From Lysobacteraceae bacterium (GTDB taxonomy: Bacteria; Pseudomonadota; Gammaproteobacteria; Xanthomonadales; Xanthomonadaceae): a stretch of 64,000 bases of DNA. The translations under genes were made by a program, and so were the position numbers. Position 1 is the first letter of the stretch. Each line of letters opens with the position of its first letter. The stretch lies in NCBI GenBank assembly GCA_031263725.1, contig JAISFF010000053.1, positions 1 through 64,000 of the forward strand. The letters run 5' to 3'. Below, in pieces: positions 1 through 7,367 of this stretch. Below the pieces are notes generated by a model. That model saw only the letters and a list, made by a program, of their open reading frames with translations. It ran no database searches and was not told the DNA's origin.

Positions 1-1
1 C

Positions 2-82
2 GAACGGTTCTACAACGCACGGCGCCAGCACTCAACGCTGGGATACGTCAGCCCCATGCAGTTCGAGGCGGCGGCTTGTTAG
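2..82 (+). pseudogene. IS3-family transposase OrfB, C-terminal end (cut by window edge)
   Basis: The window opens inside this frame, which runs 26 codons to a TAG. The peptide begins ERFYNARRQHSTLGYVSP, the conserved tail that follows the catalytic glutamate of the DDE integrase domain in IS3-family OrfB. The upstream part lies outside the window, so it cannot be said whether this copy is intact. A sequence starting TGTCCGG at 94, a plausible IS terminus, follows within a few bases, and a second transposase fragment begins directly after it. Confidence 0.75.
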
Positions 83-92
83 GTTAAACAAC

Positions 93-380
93 TTGTCCGG
101 AAAAATGGGGCAAGGCCAAGTTGAGTCGGCTAAGCGCGTGGCCAGGTTGATGCGTGAAGAAGGCTTGCGGGGTAAAACCAAAGGGCGTTTCAAGCCGTGC
201 ATCCCCAAGAGCCGGCATTCGCAACTCGTCGCTGAAAACCGGCTCGATCGACAGTTTGACGTGGATAGCCCGGTCGCTGCCTGGGTCGGGGACATCACCT
301 GTATTCCGACTCGAGAGGGTTGGCTGTATCTGGCCGTGGTGATCGATCTGCAGACACGACAGGTGTTGGGCTCCCGGTGA
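93..380 (+). pseudogene. IS3-family transposase OrfB, internal fragment
   Basis: The frame carries the helix-turn-helix-like N-terminal region of IS3 OrfB (SAKRVARLMREEGL, about residues 12-25). This is followed by the start of the rve integrase core with its first catalytic Asp in WVGDITCIPT. The match stops after VVIDLQTRQVLGSR, so the second Asp and the Glu are missing. The true N-terminus is also absent, because the first residues of this frame are IS-end sequence. It is dead and lies head to tail behind another transposase end, as in a nested or decayed IS cluster. The family call is secure; the IS group is not. Confidence 0.7.
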
Positions 381-763
381 GTCTGCCAGCAGACTGAAGC
401 AAGTGGCTTGATTCGACGCTTTATGGCCTCCGACAGCTGGGGGCAAGATTAACTACGTCGTTCTGAAATACTACATCAACACAGTTCAGGATAGCTATCT
501 GGCTGCAAGGCCGTCCAATATCGTATTGACCCACCGCTGCAATCGAATGCCAAGCTGCTGCGCCAATCCCGCCATGGACGCCGCAATGTGGGCCTCATGC
601 TCAGCCATCCGATATCGCGCCTTCCGCCTGACCGGAACGCGCCAGCGGGGAAACAGACCCTGATTGACCAACGCCATCACCCGTATCGGCCCGGACTTAC
701 GCACGGTAAACATAGCCTGACGCAGACTTGGAATATTCCCCTCCTCATTCCAAGGGTCCCGTC
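381..763. other. No recognisable gene; degenerate IS flank
   Basis: No convincing coding frame is seen. A minus-strand frame of 72 codons (495-713) has no recognisable motif and is probably chance or the wreck of another insertion sequence. The segment separates the transposase fragments from the first chromosomal gene. Confidence 0.5.
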
Positions 764-1117
764 ATGAGCAAACTGACCATCATCACCGACCGCGCGCTGG
801 AGCTGGCCGAGCATGCGGGTTCGAGCATCCGCCATGCCGTTCCGCACGCCGGGGAATGGGTCAAGGCCAGAACCACGATCGGAGCCGCGCGTACCGGCGC
901 GCACGCTACGGGCCAGTTCATCAAGCGCAATCCGGTGGCCATCGCCGTGGCCGCGGCCGTCGTCGGCGCGGGCATCGCCGCCTACGTGATCTACCACAAC
1001 AAACGCAAGCAGGAAGCCGAGCGCCTTACCCTGCAGGGCAGGGCCAAGCAGATCGGCTCACGCCTCGCGATCGCGCGCCGGCAGGCCAAGAAGGAACGGG
1101 CCATTTCCCGTCACTGA
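764..1117 (+). CDS. Small single-pass membrane protein, unknown function
   Basis: A 117-residue protein. The start at 764 is chosen because the 12 codons before it in the same frame look non-coding and a clean MSKLTIITDRALELAEHAG follows. The first 55 residues are probably helical. One transmembrane segment (about 57-78, rich in Ala/Val/Ile) is followed by a strongly basic cytoplasmic tail (KRKQEAERL... RRQAKKER). This architecture resembles the DUF883/YqjD-type ribosome- or envelope-associated tail-anchored proteins, but no signature was recognised. It stands alone between the IS remnants and the oppositely oriented rluE. Confidence 0.6.
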   Translation: MSKLTIITDRALELAEHAGSSIRHAVPHAGEWVKARTTIGAARTGAHATGQFIKRNPVAIAVAAAVVGAGIAAYVIYHNKRKQEAERLTLQGRAKQIGSRLAIARRQAKKERAISRH

Positions 1118-1171
1118 CACGTCCTTCGTATTTCGTCTTCGACAGCGCGCGGCCCGGGCCGCGCGTTGTTT

Positions 1172-1720
1172 TCAGTTCCGGTGCGCGATTTCCCGCCACT
1201 GCCCAGGCCGCAGGTCCTGCAGCCGGTGTCCGCCCACCGCGCAACGCACCAGGCGCAGCGTCGGCAGGCCGACTGCGGCGGTCATGCGGCGCACCTGCCG
1301 GTTGCGGCCTTCATGGATCGTGAGTTCCAGCCAGGCATCGGGCACGGTCTTGCGGAACCGTACCGGAGGATCGCGCGGCCACAGCGACGGCGCCGCGGGC
1401 AGCAGCGCCACGCGCGCCGGCAGTGTCGGGCCATCCTTGAGCAGTACGCCGTTGCCAAGTGCGCGCAACTGTTCGTCTGTCGGCATGCCCTCGACCTGCA
1501 CCCAATAGGTTTTCGGTTGTTTGTAGCGCGGATCGGTCAACCGATGCGCCAGCCGGCCATCATCGGTGAGCAGCAGCAATCCCTCGCTGTCCAGGTCCAG
1601 CCGGCCGGCCGGATAAACGCCCGACGGCAGGCCGAACCCGGCCAGCGTGAGCCGCGGCGGCGTGCTGCGGTCGGTGAACTGGCACAGCACATCGAATGGT
1701 TTGTTGAATGCGATCAGCAC
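1172..1720 (-). CDS. rluE: 23S rRNA pseudouridine synthase, RluE type
   Basis: RsuA/RluB/E/F-family pseudouridine synthase without an N-terminal S4 domain, which at 182 residues fits RluE (23S rRNA U2457 in E. coli). It shows the catalytic segment AGRLDLDSEGLLLLTDDG with the active Asp (GRLDxDSxGLLLLT motif). The C-terminal substrate-facing motif IHEGRNRQVRRMTAAVGLPTLRLVR is also present. Translation starts at a GTG (1718-1720) giving MLIAFNKP, the family's usual first strand. The gene lies 15 bases behind the upstream minus-strand secreted protein and may be cotranscribed with it. No oddities were seen. Confidence 0.9.
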   Translation of the reverse strand: MLIAFNKPFDVLCQFTDRSTPPRLTLAGFGLPSGVYPAGRLDLDSEGLLLLTDDGRLAHRLTDPRYKQPKTYWVQVEGMPTDEQLRALGNGVLLKDGPTLPARVALLPAAPSLWPRDPPVRFRKTVPDAWLELTIHEGRNRQVRRMTAAVGLPTLRLVRCAVGGHRLQDLRPGQWREIAHRN

Positions 1721-1735
1721 CCCGTCCCGTCCGGA

Positions 1736-2116
1736 TCAGTCGTTGTCGATGCCGCTGGCTTTCAGGGTAAAGGCGCTGGTGTTGAACGAACGAATCCGGA
1801 CGGTGTACTCGCCAGACTCCGATATCGGCACGATCAACAACGAGTCGCCGCCGTCGTTCTCGCTGACCAGGCGGCCCGCTTTGTCGTAGAGGCCGACGCC
1901 GGTATCGAAATCCCGCGATCTGACCCCGACCACGCCTCCCTGACCGGCCAGACGCAGTCCGTAATCGTGGCTGCGGCTACCGTCATCGCTGACCCGGTCG
2001 TTCTCCGACAGCGGACCGTTGATTTTCCGGCCCATCGCGAGGTGGTCCTGCGCATGGACAAAGTCCGCCGCCAGGGCGGCCAGAATCAACGCGAATACAG
2101 ACAGGCGTATCGACAT
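1736..2116 (-). CDS. Secreted protein with PPC-like beta-sandwich, unknown function
   Basis: A 126-residue protein starting at the ATG at 2116, which places a typical Sec signal peptide (MSIRLSVFALILAALAADFVHA, cleaved before QDHL) at the N-terminus. The longer upstream frame looks non-coding. The mature part is short, acidic and beta-rich. Its FDTGVGLYDKAGRLVSENDGGDS...ESGEYTVRIRSF resembles bacterial pre-peptidase C-terminal (PPC) domains (xxLYDxxGxxLaxnDdggds...GxYyirV). That resemblance is by eye only. It is probably periplasmic or secreted and is followed by rluE 15 bases downstream. Confidence 0.65.
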   Translation of the reverse strand: MSIRLSVFALILAALAADFVHAQDHLAMGRKINGPLSENDRVSDDGSRSHDYGLRLAGQGGVVGVRSRDFDTGVGLYDKAGRLVSENDGGDSLLIVPISESGEYTVRIRSFNTSAFTLKASGIDND

Positions 2117-2288
2117 ATGAATTCCTTGCATGACATGAAGTAAGGAAACGCGCCGTGTCGCGGGTCCGTGCACGGTGACGCCGGACGCCGCCAGCGCATT
2201 GCGCGGCTCGCAATGCCGGGAGCGTATCCGCATCAACATCCGCTCTGCGTCGCGCCCGTCTGTATCCGCGGAGCGCGACCAGGCGCGA

Positions 2289-2651
2289 TCATTCTACGGC
2301 GACGCCGGCCTGATGAAACGCAATGTCACCCTCCGGCAAGGCGCGCGGATGATCGACAATAGCGGCCACGTAATGACTCTGTGCGCGCAGGTACGGCGCC
2401 AGGATCTCCGAATACCAGCCGTCGTTGCCCGGCGTGATTTCGATCACTCGCATGTCCGGCTTCAGCCGGAAAAAGCTCAAGGTCTGTCCTGGATGCCGAT
2501 AGATGTCGCGCGCCGCATTGACCGGCCAGCGCGCTCTGCAACGCCGGATCGGCCGTCTGTCCGGTCTTCGGCGTCGCCTGCGCCAGGACGGGACGGCGAC
2601 AAGCAGGGAAGAACAAAACACCCGCGCACGGAAAGGAACGAGAGATGACAT
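2289..2651 (-). pseudogene. Remnant of secreted SAM-dependent methyltransferase (COG4798 type)
   Basis: From 2651 the frame gives a signal-peptide-like start (MSSLVPFRARVFCSSLLVAV). It then turns arginine-rich and nonsensical for about 20 codons and resumes as NAARDIYRHPGQTLSFFRLKPDMRVIEITPG..GWYSEILAPYLR. That last part is the hallmark of predicted periplasmic methyltransferases that are normally about 260-280 residues. The missing linker (VLAQATPKTGQTADPALQSA) is found in another frame, so two compensating frameshifts are present. The protein ends about 25 residues after the SAM-motif region, without the rest of the domain. It is divergent from glyA and overlaps its leader region. Confidence 0.75.
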
Positions 2652-2768
2652 CCCCTGGACTGATGGACCGGCTGCCGTCGCCGCGGGAAGGTCGACCTGT
2701 GGCCCGGGCTGCGGGCCGCGACTACAATGGCACGCCTCCTTTGCCGTCCACCTTCCCGGAGCGCACCG

Positions 2769-4025
2769 ATGTACCCAGCCAATGTCCGCATCAAAGATTA
2801 CGACCCCGAACTGGCCGCTGCGATAGCGTCCGAAATCCAGCGCCAGGAAGACCATGTCGAACTGATCGCGAGCGAAAACTACGCCAGTCCGGCGGTGATG
2901 GAGGCGCAAGGCTCGGTACTGACCAACAAGTACGCCGAAGGTTATCCGGGCAAGCGCTACTACGGCGGCTGCGAGTTCGTCGACATCGCCGAGCGGCTGG
3001 CGATCGAGCGGGTCAAGCAACTGTTTGGCGCCGACTACGCCAACGTGCAGCCGCACTCCGGCTCGCAGGCCAACCAGGCGGTGTATTTCGCGCTGCTCAA
3101 TCCGGGCGACACCATCCTCGGCATGTCGCTGGCGCACGGTGGCCATCTGACCCACGGCGCCAAGGTCAATGCCAGCGGCAAGCTCTTCAACGCGGTGCAG
3201 TACGGCGTCAACGGCCGGGGCCTGCTCGACTACGACGAGATCGAACGGCTGGCACTGGAACACAAGCCGAAGATGGTCGTGGCCGGTTTCTCCGCCTACT
3301 CGCAGGTGATGGACTGGGCGCGTTTCCGCGCCATCGCCGACAAGGTCGGCGCTTACCTGTTCGTGGACATGGCGCATGTCGCGGGCCTGGTCGCTGCCGG
3401 CGTCTATCCCAATCCGCTGCCGCATGCGCACGTGGTCACCTCGACCACGCACAAGACCCTGCGCGGCCCGCGCGGCGGCCTCATCCTCGCGCTCGACGCC
3501 GGCGAAGAGATGGAGAAGAAACTGCAGAGCGTGGTGTTTCCCGGCATCCAGGGCGGCCCGCTGATGCATGTCATCGCCGCCAAGGCGGTGGCCTTCAAGG
3601 AAGCCCTGGAACCCGGATTCAAGACCTACCAGCAGCAGGTGGCCAGGAACGCCAAGGCGATGGCGGCGGCGCTGATGCAGCGCGGTTACAAGATCGTATC
3701 CGGCGGCACCGAAAACCACCTGATGCTGATCGACCTGATCGGCCGCGAGGTCACCGGCAAGGACGCGGAAGCCGCACTGGGCAAGGCGTACATCACCGTC
3801 AACAAGAATTCGGTTCCCGGCGATCCGCGTTCGCCGTTCGTGACCTCGGGTCTGCGCATCGGTACACCGGCCATCACCACGCGCGGCTACAAGGAAGCCG
3901 AAAGCACCACGCTGGCCAACTGGCTGGCCGACGTGCTCGATGCGCCGAACGACGAAGCCGCCCTGGCCAAGGTCCGCGACAACGTGATCCAGCAATGCCG
4001 GCGGTTTCCGGTCTACGGCAAATGA
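2769..4025 (+). CDS. glyA: Serine hydroxymethyltransferase
   Basis: A PLP enzyme converting serine and tetrahydrofolate to glycine and 5,10-methylene-THF, the main source of one-carbon units. The 418 residues match the family's usual length. It shows the N-terminal [17 protein letters not shown] signature (here [15 protein letters not shown]) and the PLP-lysine motif [14 protein letters not shown]. It also has the C-terminal [13 protein letters not shown]. The start at 2769 ([12 protein letters not shown]) is preferred over an in-frame upstream ATG, whose first residues ([10 protein letters not shown]) look non-coding. It precedes nrdR, as in Xanthomonas relatives. Confidence 0.97.
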   Translation: MYPANVRIKDYDPELAAAIASEIQRQEDHVELIASENYASPAVMEAQGSVLTNKYAEGYPGKRYYGGCEFVDIAERLAIERVKQLFGADYANVQPHSGSQANQAVYFALLNPGDTILGMSLAHGGHLTHGAKVNASGKLFNAVQYGVNGRGLLDYDEIERLALEHKPKMVVAGFSAYSQVMDWARFRAIADKVGAYLFVDMAHVAGLVAAGVYPNPLPHAHVVTSTTHKTLRGPRGGLILALDAGEEMEKKLQSVVFPGIQGGPLMHVIAAKAVAFKEALEPGFKTYQQQVARNAKAMAAALMQRGYKIVSGGTENHLMLIDLIGREVTGKDAEAALGKAYITVNKNSVPGDPRSPFVTSGLRIGTPAITTRGYKEAESTTLANWLADVLDAPNDEAALAKVRDNVIQQCRRFPVYGK

Positions 4026-4442
4026 CACCGTGACCGTCGATCCCGTACTTGGCCGCGTTGGTTGTACGCGGCCGGGGCGGTGGCGTTGGGACTGCCCACG
4101 AATGCCGGGGCGGTCTCATGGCCTGCCTCGGCATCATCGTGGGCGGCGACGGATTGATCGGCATCCCGGTTCGTCCAGGACCGGCGATTACATTCCCGGT
4201 TTCGAGCTCAGGAAAGGAGTCTTCCATCTGGACGGTCGCTCCACAGAATCAGGATCGAATCGCTGGAGACAGGCCGCATTGCCGTCTATCGCAGCAAGCC
4301 GTGACGCCCACGGTTCGATCCCGATATTCGGACCTGCCGACAGGCCGCATTGCCGCCGCTCCCAGCGATATCTGGCATAGCGCCCATCAATCTTTTCGGC
4401 AATTGCGCGCTTGACTTCGTAATCGTTTAGACTGCCGATGCC
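4026..4442. other. Intergenic region glyA-nrdR with a 17-bp direct repeat
   Basis: No gene is supported. A GC-rich hairpin (arms GGCCGCG/CGCGGCC, 4051-4073) lies behind glyA without a T-tract. A 17-base direct repeat (GACAGGCCGCATTGCCG) occurs at 4268-4284 and 4339-4355; its meaning is unknown. Frames in both directions are shadows without motifs. Confidence 0.5.
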
Positions 4443-4967
4443 ATGTATTGTCCCTTTTGCCAGCATAGCGATACCCGCGTCATCGACTCGCGCGTCTCCG
4501 AGGACGGCGCGACGATCCGCCGCCGGCGCGAGTGCGAGGCCTGCGAAGAACGGTTCAGCACGCTGGAAACGGTGGAGCTGAAACTGCCGACCATCGTCAA
4601 GAACTCCGGTCAGCGCGAACCGTTCGACGCCCGCAAGCTGCGCATCGGCTTCGATCGCGCATTGCAGAAGCGGCCGGTATCCGAAGACCAGATCGAAGCG
4701 GCAGTGCGCGCGGTCATCCATCAGATCCGCAAGAGTGGCGAACGCGAACTGCCATCGCGCCGGATCGGCGAGTTCGTCATGACCGAACTGCGCAAGCTCG
4801 ATCATGTCGGCTATGTGCGTTTCGCCTCGGTCTATCGCAGCTTCCAGGATGTCGCCGATTTTCGCGAGGAAATCGAAAAACTCGAACGCGAGCTGCCCAC
4901 CAGCGCCACCACGGGCCAACTGTCGTTCCTGGAGCTGGATGGGACGGATGCCGGGAAAAAGCGCTGA
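4443..4967 (+). CDS. nrdR: Transcriptional repressor NrdR
   Basis: An ATP/dATP-sensing repressor of ribonucleotide reductase genes. The N-terminal zinc ribbon is complete (CPFC at residues 3-6 and CEACEERF about 28 residues later, with the RRRREC core). The ATP-cone domain follows ([29 protein letters not shown]). At 174 residues it is slightly longer than the usual 150-160 because of a C-terminal extension after the [11 protein letters not shown] helix. A likely target lies in this window: the palindrome at 57020-57035 in front of nrdJ fits the NrdR box. It is downstream of glyA and upstream of ribD, a placement typical of Lysobacterales. Confidence 0.96.
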   Translation: MYCPFCQHSDTRVIDSRVSEDGATIRRRRECEACEERFSTLETVELKLPTIVKNSGQREPFDARKLRIGFDRALQKRPVSEDQIEAAVRAVIHQIRKSGERELPSRRIGEFVMTELRKLDHVGYVRFASVYRSFQDVADFREEIEKLERELPTSATTGQLSFLELDGTDAGKKR

Positions 4968-5272
4968 TTTCCCTCCATCGCAACCGACACCGAACAGGAC
5001 GCTGATGAAACCGCGTTCGCGGCCGCAGCCCTGATCGTCCGGCATGGGCCTGCTTTCGTGCGCCTTGATCGTGCTGCCGACCCGTACTCATGGATGCAGC
5101 GATCTGCTTTTGCGCGACCGTGAAAGCCATCGCCCGGTCCGCCATGAATGGTCGCCGGCAGCGGAACATTCCGAGTCCAAGGCGTGATTCCTCACTGCCA
5201 CGAATCGGAAGGATGTCCGCAAGACCCCGGCCAGGGCCGATAATCCATCGTCGCCCGCTGTATCTCCCCGCC
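4968..5272. other. Intergenic region nrdR-ribD, nothing recognised
   Basis: About 300 bases without a supported gene. The frame of ribD stays open back to 5090, but residues before 5273 have no resemblance to RibD and are taken as non-coding. No clear terminator or riboswitch was found here, so the FMN element of this locus is not in front of ribD. Confidence 0.5.
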
Positions 5273-6379
5273 ATGACGCCACGCCACGCCGCATTCGATG
5301 CCACCGACCACGCCATGATGGCCCACGCCTTGCGGCTGGCCGAACGCGGTGCCTATACCGCACGTCCCAACCCGATGGTGGGCTGCATCATCAGCCGCGA
5401 CGGCGCAATCGTCGGCGCGGGCTTCCATGCCCATACCGGACAGCCACATGCGGAAGTGTTCGCACTGCGCGAAGCCGGAGACCGCGCGCGCGGCGCGACC
5501 GCCTATGTGACCCTGGAACCCTGCGCGCATCATGGCCGCACGCCGCCCTGTGCCGACGCGCTGATCGCCGCCGGCATCGGCCGCGTGGTCGCGGCCATGC
5601 GCGACCCGTTCCCGCAGGTCGCCGGCAGCGGCTTCGACAAGCTGCGCGCCGCCGGCATCGAAGTCGCCTCGGGATTGATGGAAGCGCAGGCGCGCGAACT
5701 CAATCGCGCGTTCCTCTCGCGCATCGAACGCGGGCGGCCGTGGTTGCGGATCAAGCTCGCCGCCAGCCTGGATGGCCGTACCGCCATGCCCGACGGCGAA
5801 TCGAAATGGATCACCGGCGAATATGCCCGCGCCGACGTGCAGCGGTGGCGCGCGCGCAGTGGCGCGATCCTGACCGGCGCCGGCACGGTGCTGGCGGATG
5901 ATCCGGCGCTGACCGCGCGCATCGATGCCGGCACGCCACTGGCGCCGCCGCTGCGGGTAGTGCTGGATTCGCGCCTGCGCACGCTGGACCGTCACCGCGT
6001 GCGCGAAGGCGATGCGCCCACGCTGTATCTGCACGCGCCGGAAACGCCGGTACGCGCGGGCGTGAATGCCGAATTCGCGGCCATTCCGCTGCGCGATGGA
6101 CACCTGGATCTGGCCGCCGTCCTGCGATTGCTGGCCGAACGCGGCATCGGCGAAGCCCAGGTCGAGGCAGGTCCCGCCTTGTCCGGCGCTTTCCTCGCCG
6201 GCGGGCTGGCCGATGAAGTCCTGCTCTATGTCGCGCCGATCCTGCTGGGCGAGACCGGCAAGCCGCTGTTCGCCGGTCTTGGCGTGGCATCGATGGAACA
6301 CCGCTGGCGCCTGGCGGTGGTCGAACGGCGCCGCATCGGCGCCGACGAACGCCTGCGGTTGCGCGGCATCACCCGCTAA
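5273..6379 (+). CDS. ribD: Bifunctional riboflavin biosynthesis deaminase/reductase RibD
   Basis: It catalyses the second and third steps of riboflavin synthesis, deaminating the pyrimidine from GTP cyclohydrolase II and then reducing its ribosyl side chain. The N-terminal deaminase domain (about 1-150) has the zinc motif HAEVFAL and PCAHHGRTPPCADALI. The C-terminal reductase domain (about 150-368) has the family's KLAASLDGRTA, SKWITGEYARADVQRWRARSGAILTGAGTVLADDP. The length of 368 is usual. The start at 5273 (MTPRHAAFD) is chosen over an upstream open stretch; MMAHALRLAE at 5315 is an alternative. The riboswitch follows this gene, so ribD itself is probably transcribed separately. Confidence 0.95.
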   Translation: MTPRHAAFDATDHAMMAHALRLAERGAYTARPNPMVGCIISRDGAIVGAGFHAHTGQPHAEVFALREAGDRARGATAYVTLEPCAHHGRTPPCADALIAAGIGRVVAAMRDPFPQVAGSGFDKLRAAGIEVASGLMEAQARELNRAFLSRIERGRPWLRIKLAASLDGRTAMPDGESKWITGEYARADVQRWRARSGAILTGAGTVLADDPALTARIDAGTPLAPPLRVVLDSRLRTLDRHRVREGDAPTLYLHAPETPVRAGVNAEFAAIPLRDGHLDLAAVLRLLAERGIGEAQVEAGPALSGAFLAGGLADEVLLYVAPILLGETGKPLFAGLGVASMEHRWRLAVVERRRIGADERLRLRGITR

Positions 6380-6483
6380 ACCCGCTTCCATCGGACGGAT
6401 CGCAGCGTATCGCGCAACATGAACACGCAAACGCGGCCTGCTGCTAGACTTGTCCGCGCCGGGGCAACCCGGCATTCACGAAC

Positions 6484-6637
6484 GTCTTCAGGGCAGGGTG
6501 CAATTCCCTACCGGCGGTAGGCACGGTTCGCCAACGCGAAAAGTGCGAGTCCGCGAGCGCTTCCGGTCATGCCGGAAGGTCAGCAGATCCGGTCCGATGC
6601 CGGAGCCGACGGTGACAGTCCGGATGGAAGAAGACGA
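6484..6637 (+). promoter_or_regulatory. FMN riboswitch (RFN element)
   Basis: The conserved RFN strings are present in order. TCTTCAGGGCAGGGTGCAAT and TCCCTACCGGCGGTA come first, then GTCCGCGAGCGC. A variable hairpin (CTTCCGGTCATGCCGGAAG) follows, then GTCAGCAGATCCGGT, CCGGAGCCGACGG and ACAGTCCGGATGGAAGAAGACG. It lies after ribD and 130 bases before ribE, so FMN should control ribE and ribBA. A short hairpin pairing the ribE Shine-Dalgarno (6747-6760) argues for translational control in the off state. No intrinsic terminator was found between the aptamer and ribE. Confidence 0.95.
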
Positions 6638-6639
6638 CG

Positions 6640-6768
6640 ATGCGCGGCCATCGGGCGGCGCGTCTGTCATTGCCTTGCGGCGTTTTTCGCAGATCAATCC
6701 GAGCGGGAAACGTAATGACTCATCATCAAGTAACCGAAAACACGGCCCTCCGGCGGGAGGTGCGCTGA
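6640..6768 (+). CDS. Short leader ORF between FMN riboswitch and ribE, overlapping ribE start
   Basis: An ATG three bases after the end of the aptamer opens 42 codons (MRGHRAARLSLPCGVFRRSI... ending ALRREVR). It stops with a TGA that shares its A with the ribE start codon (TGATG). An internal ATG at 6715 (MTHHQVTEN) gives a 17-residue version. The peptide is basic and resembles no family known to me. The exact frame connection to ribE suggests translational coupling, but chance cannot be excluded, and the ribosome binding site of the first ATG is weak (GGAAG within the aptamer's closing stem). Confidence 0.4.
   Translation: MRGHRAARLSLPCGVFRRSIRAGNVMTHHQVTENTALRREVR
6747..6760 (+). promoter_or_regulatory. 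Hairpin sequestering the ribE ribosome binding site
   Basis: CCTCC (6747-6751) can pair with the GGAGG Shine-Dalgarno (6756-6760) across a GGCG loop, seven bases before the ribE ATG. With the riboswitch just upstream this is a natural candidate for the expression platform or for gating by translation of the leader ORF that runs through it. Confidence 0.5.
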
Positions 6769-7367
6769 TGTTCACCGGCATCATCGAAGGCGTCGGCCGT
6801 CTCGCCGCGCGCGACCCGCGCGGCGGCGATGTGCGCCTGACCATCGCCACCGGCAGCCTGCCGTTCGAGCGGGCCGGCATGGGCGAGAGCATCGCGGTGA
6901 ACGGCGTCTGCCTGACCGTGATCGCGTTCGACGCGGCCACGTTCCAGGCCGACGCCTCCACTGAAACGCTGGCGCTGACCACGCTGGGCGGGTTGGCCGA
7001 AGGCGCCACGGTCAACCTGGAACGGGCGCTGCGCCCCGCCGATCGTCTTGGCGGCCATCTGGTCAGCGGCCATGTCGATGGCGTCGGCCAGGTCCTGGGC
7101 ATCAGCGAAGAGGCGCGCGCGCAACGCTGGCGTTTCGCCGCGCCGAAACCGCTGCTGCGCTACATCGCCAGGAAAGGCTCGATCTGCGTCGATGGCGTCA
7201 GCCTGACCGTGAACGCCGTGGATGCCGAAGGCTTCGAAGTGGCGCTGATTCCGCACACGGTCGCGCATACCGCGTTCGCGCACACCGATGTCGGCGATGT
7301 CGTCAATCTGGAGATCGATCCGATCGCCCGTTATGTCGAACGTCTGATGCAGGGGCAAGCCGAATGA
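6768..7367 (+). CDS. ribE: Riboflavin synthase, alpha subunit
   Basis: It dismutates two 6,7-dimethyl-8-ribityllumazine molecules to riboflavin. The 199 residues show the two internally repeated lumazine-binding barrels. The first has MFTGIIEGVG and NGVCLTV; the second begins HLVSGHVDGVG and has SICVDGVSLTVNAVD. A perfect GGAGG lies 7 bases before the ATG. The stop overlaps ribBA by four bases (ATGA), so the two genes are translationally coupled downstream of the FMN riboswitch. Confidence 0.96.
   Translation: MFTGIIEGVGRLAARDPRGGDVRLTIATGSLPFERAGMGESIAVNGVCLTVIAFDAATFQADASTETLALTTLGGLAEGATVNLERALRPADRLGGHLVSGHVDGVGQVLGISEEARAQRWRFAAPKPLLRYIARKGSICVDGVSLTVNAVDAEGFEVALIPHTVAHTAFAHTDVGDVVNLEIDPIARYVERLMQGQAE

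Noticed and set aside
2289-4028. A 579-codon open frame antisense through glyA
   Set aside because: Apart from the methyltransferase remnant at its end it is the complement of a well-conserved gene in a GC-rich genome, where long antisense frames arise from codon bias.
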